Assembly (NCBI GenBank): GCA_937915975.1
Contig: CALGGL010000258.1
Location: 1 to 5,970 of the forward strand
From: an uncultured Lachnospiraceae bacterium
GTDB lineage: Bacteria > Bacillota > Clostridia > Lachnospirales > Lachnospiraceae
Direction of reading: 5' to 3'
Length of the DNA: 5,970 nucleotides
The notes under the pieces were generated by a model. That model did no database searches. It was not told the DNA's origin and saw only the letters and a list, made by a program, of their open reading frames with translations. Below are positions 5,551 to 5,970 of the stretch, one piece after another (position 1 is the stretch's first letter; each line of letters starts with the position of its first letter). The position numbers and the translations under genes were made by a program.

Positions 5551-5582
5551 ATAATTATGTTTCAGACGATAATTATGTTTCA
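5551..5582. repeat. Direct repeat ATAATTATGTTTCA carrying a parS half-site
   Basis: Copies at 5551-5564 and 5569-5582 are exact, with an 18-bp period. The second runs into the perfect parS at 5576. The first carries only the left half (TGTTTCA, 5558-5564) followed by GACGATAA, so it looks like a decayed or incipient parS copy. Confidence 0.65.
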
Positions 5583-5591
5583 CGTGAAACA
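5576..5591. promoter_or_regulatory. parS site 5
   Basis: Perfect 16-bp parS palindrome, preceded by the 14-bp direct repeat described at 5551. Confidence 0.95.
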
Positions 5592-5667
5592 TAAAAAACA
5601 AAAATCAATTATAACAAAATCATTGGAAGATTATATAAAACAATTAAATATCAAGAGAAAGAAAAAA

Positions 5668-5683
5668 AGTTTCACGTGAAACA
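5668..5683. promoter_or_regulatory. parS site 6
   Basis: AGTTTCACGTGAAACA matches at 15 of 16 positions, with A for T at position 1. It is the site closest to parA, about 155 bp before the start codon. Confidence 0.9.
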
Positions 5684-5770
5684 TTTTTTAAGAGTTATTC
5701 AAAAAACCAAAGATAAATCAATGAATATGCGCATTAAAATCTATATATTGTGTATGGAAACGAAACATTA

Positions 5771-5970
<200 letters not shown>

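Larger units (their letters stand above)
4985..5700. other. Long non-coding, extremely AT-rich stretch (parS region, possible unwinding DNA)
   Basis: No frame here has a convincing start, Shine-Dalgarno site and length. Outside the parS palindromes the DNA is almost all A and T, with short tandem and inverted repeats. Next to the DnaA boxes and parA, it is best read as origin and partition DNA. It could also owe its length to relaxed constraint between divergent genes. Confidence 0.65.

Noticed and set aside
4956..5683. CRISPR-like array of regularly occurring palindromes
   Set aside because: The repeats are the known 16-bp parS palindrome with irregular spacing (92 to 205 bp), and the intervals are not spacers of uniform length.

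Overview
The window joins two pieces of DNA that look as if they come from different phyla. Positions 1 to about 1715 are Bacteroidota-like, probably Prevotella-type. This part is GC-richer and carries a 64-residue Bacteroidota-type bS21 gene (rpsU) with the phylum's own promoter form (TTG, 20 bp, TAnnTTTG). It also carries an aminopeptidase P catalytic domain. Positions from about 1728 to 5970 are Bacillota-like, probably Lachnospiraceae (Butyrivibrio or Roseburia type). This part is AT-rich, with purine-rich Shine-Dalgarno sites, TTGACA/TATAAT-type promoters, consensus parS sites and a chromosomal-type parA. The change falls inside one open frame (3096 to 652, minus strand), so that frame is a PrsW-FHA membrane protein running into the back half of an unrelated peptidase. 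A chimeric metagenome contig is the simplest explanation. A recombined gene is possible but less likely.

Layout of the left piece, all on the minus strand. At 1-91 is the first 30 codons of a probable MmeI-like DNA methyltransferase. At 157-226 is a 70-bp nested palindrome, and at 226-271 the rpsU terminator. rpsU is at 309-503, with its promoter at 579-609. The aminopeptidase P catalytic half is at 652 to about 1716.

Layout of the right piece. The PrsW-like intramembrane protease with a C-terminal FHA domain runs from 3096 to about 1720 on the minus strand, with its own Shine-Dalgarno site and promoter. The 3110-3405 gap holds that promoter, a 98-bp structured inverted repeat and a terminator hairpin. 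From 4687 to 3406 (minus) is a two-zinc-ribbon, Tim44-like membrane protein whose reading frame is broken near 4405-4435. From about 4740 to 5833 there is no convincing gene. This stretch holds a DnaA-box cluster (4861-4942), six parS sites (4956-5683) and very AT-rich DNA, which together resemble a replication origin and partition centre. parA starts at 5840 on the plus strand and leaves the window after 43 codons.

The right piece reads as the origin-proximal partition region of a Bacillota chromosome, or possibly of a chromid. ParB would load at the parS cluster and ParA would act on it, beside a DnaA-binding region. The two membrane-protein genes diverge from parA and have no visible link to partition. 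I found no clearly new defence or mobile system. The less explained items are the FHA-tethered protease, the 98-bp switch-like inverted repeat and the nested palindrome after rpsU.
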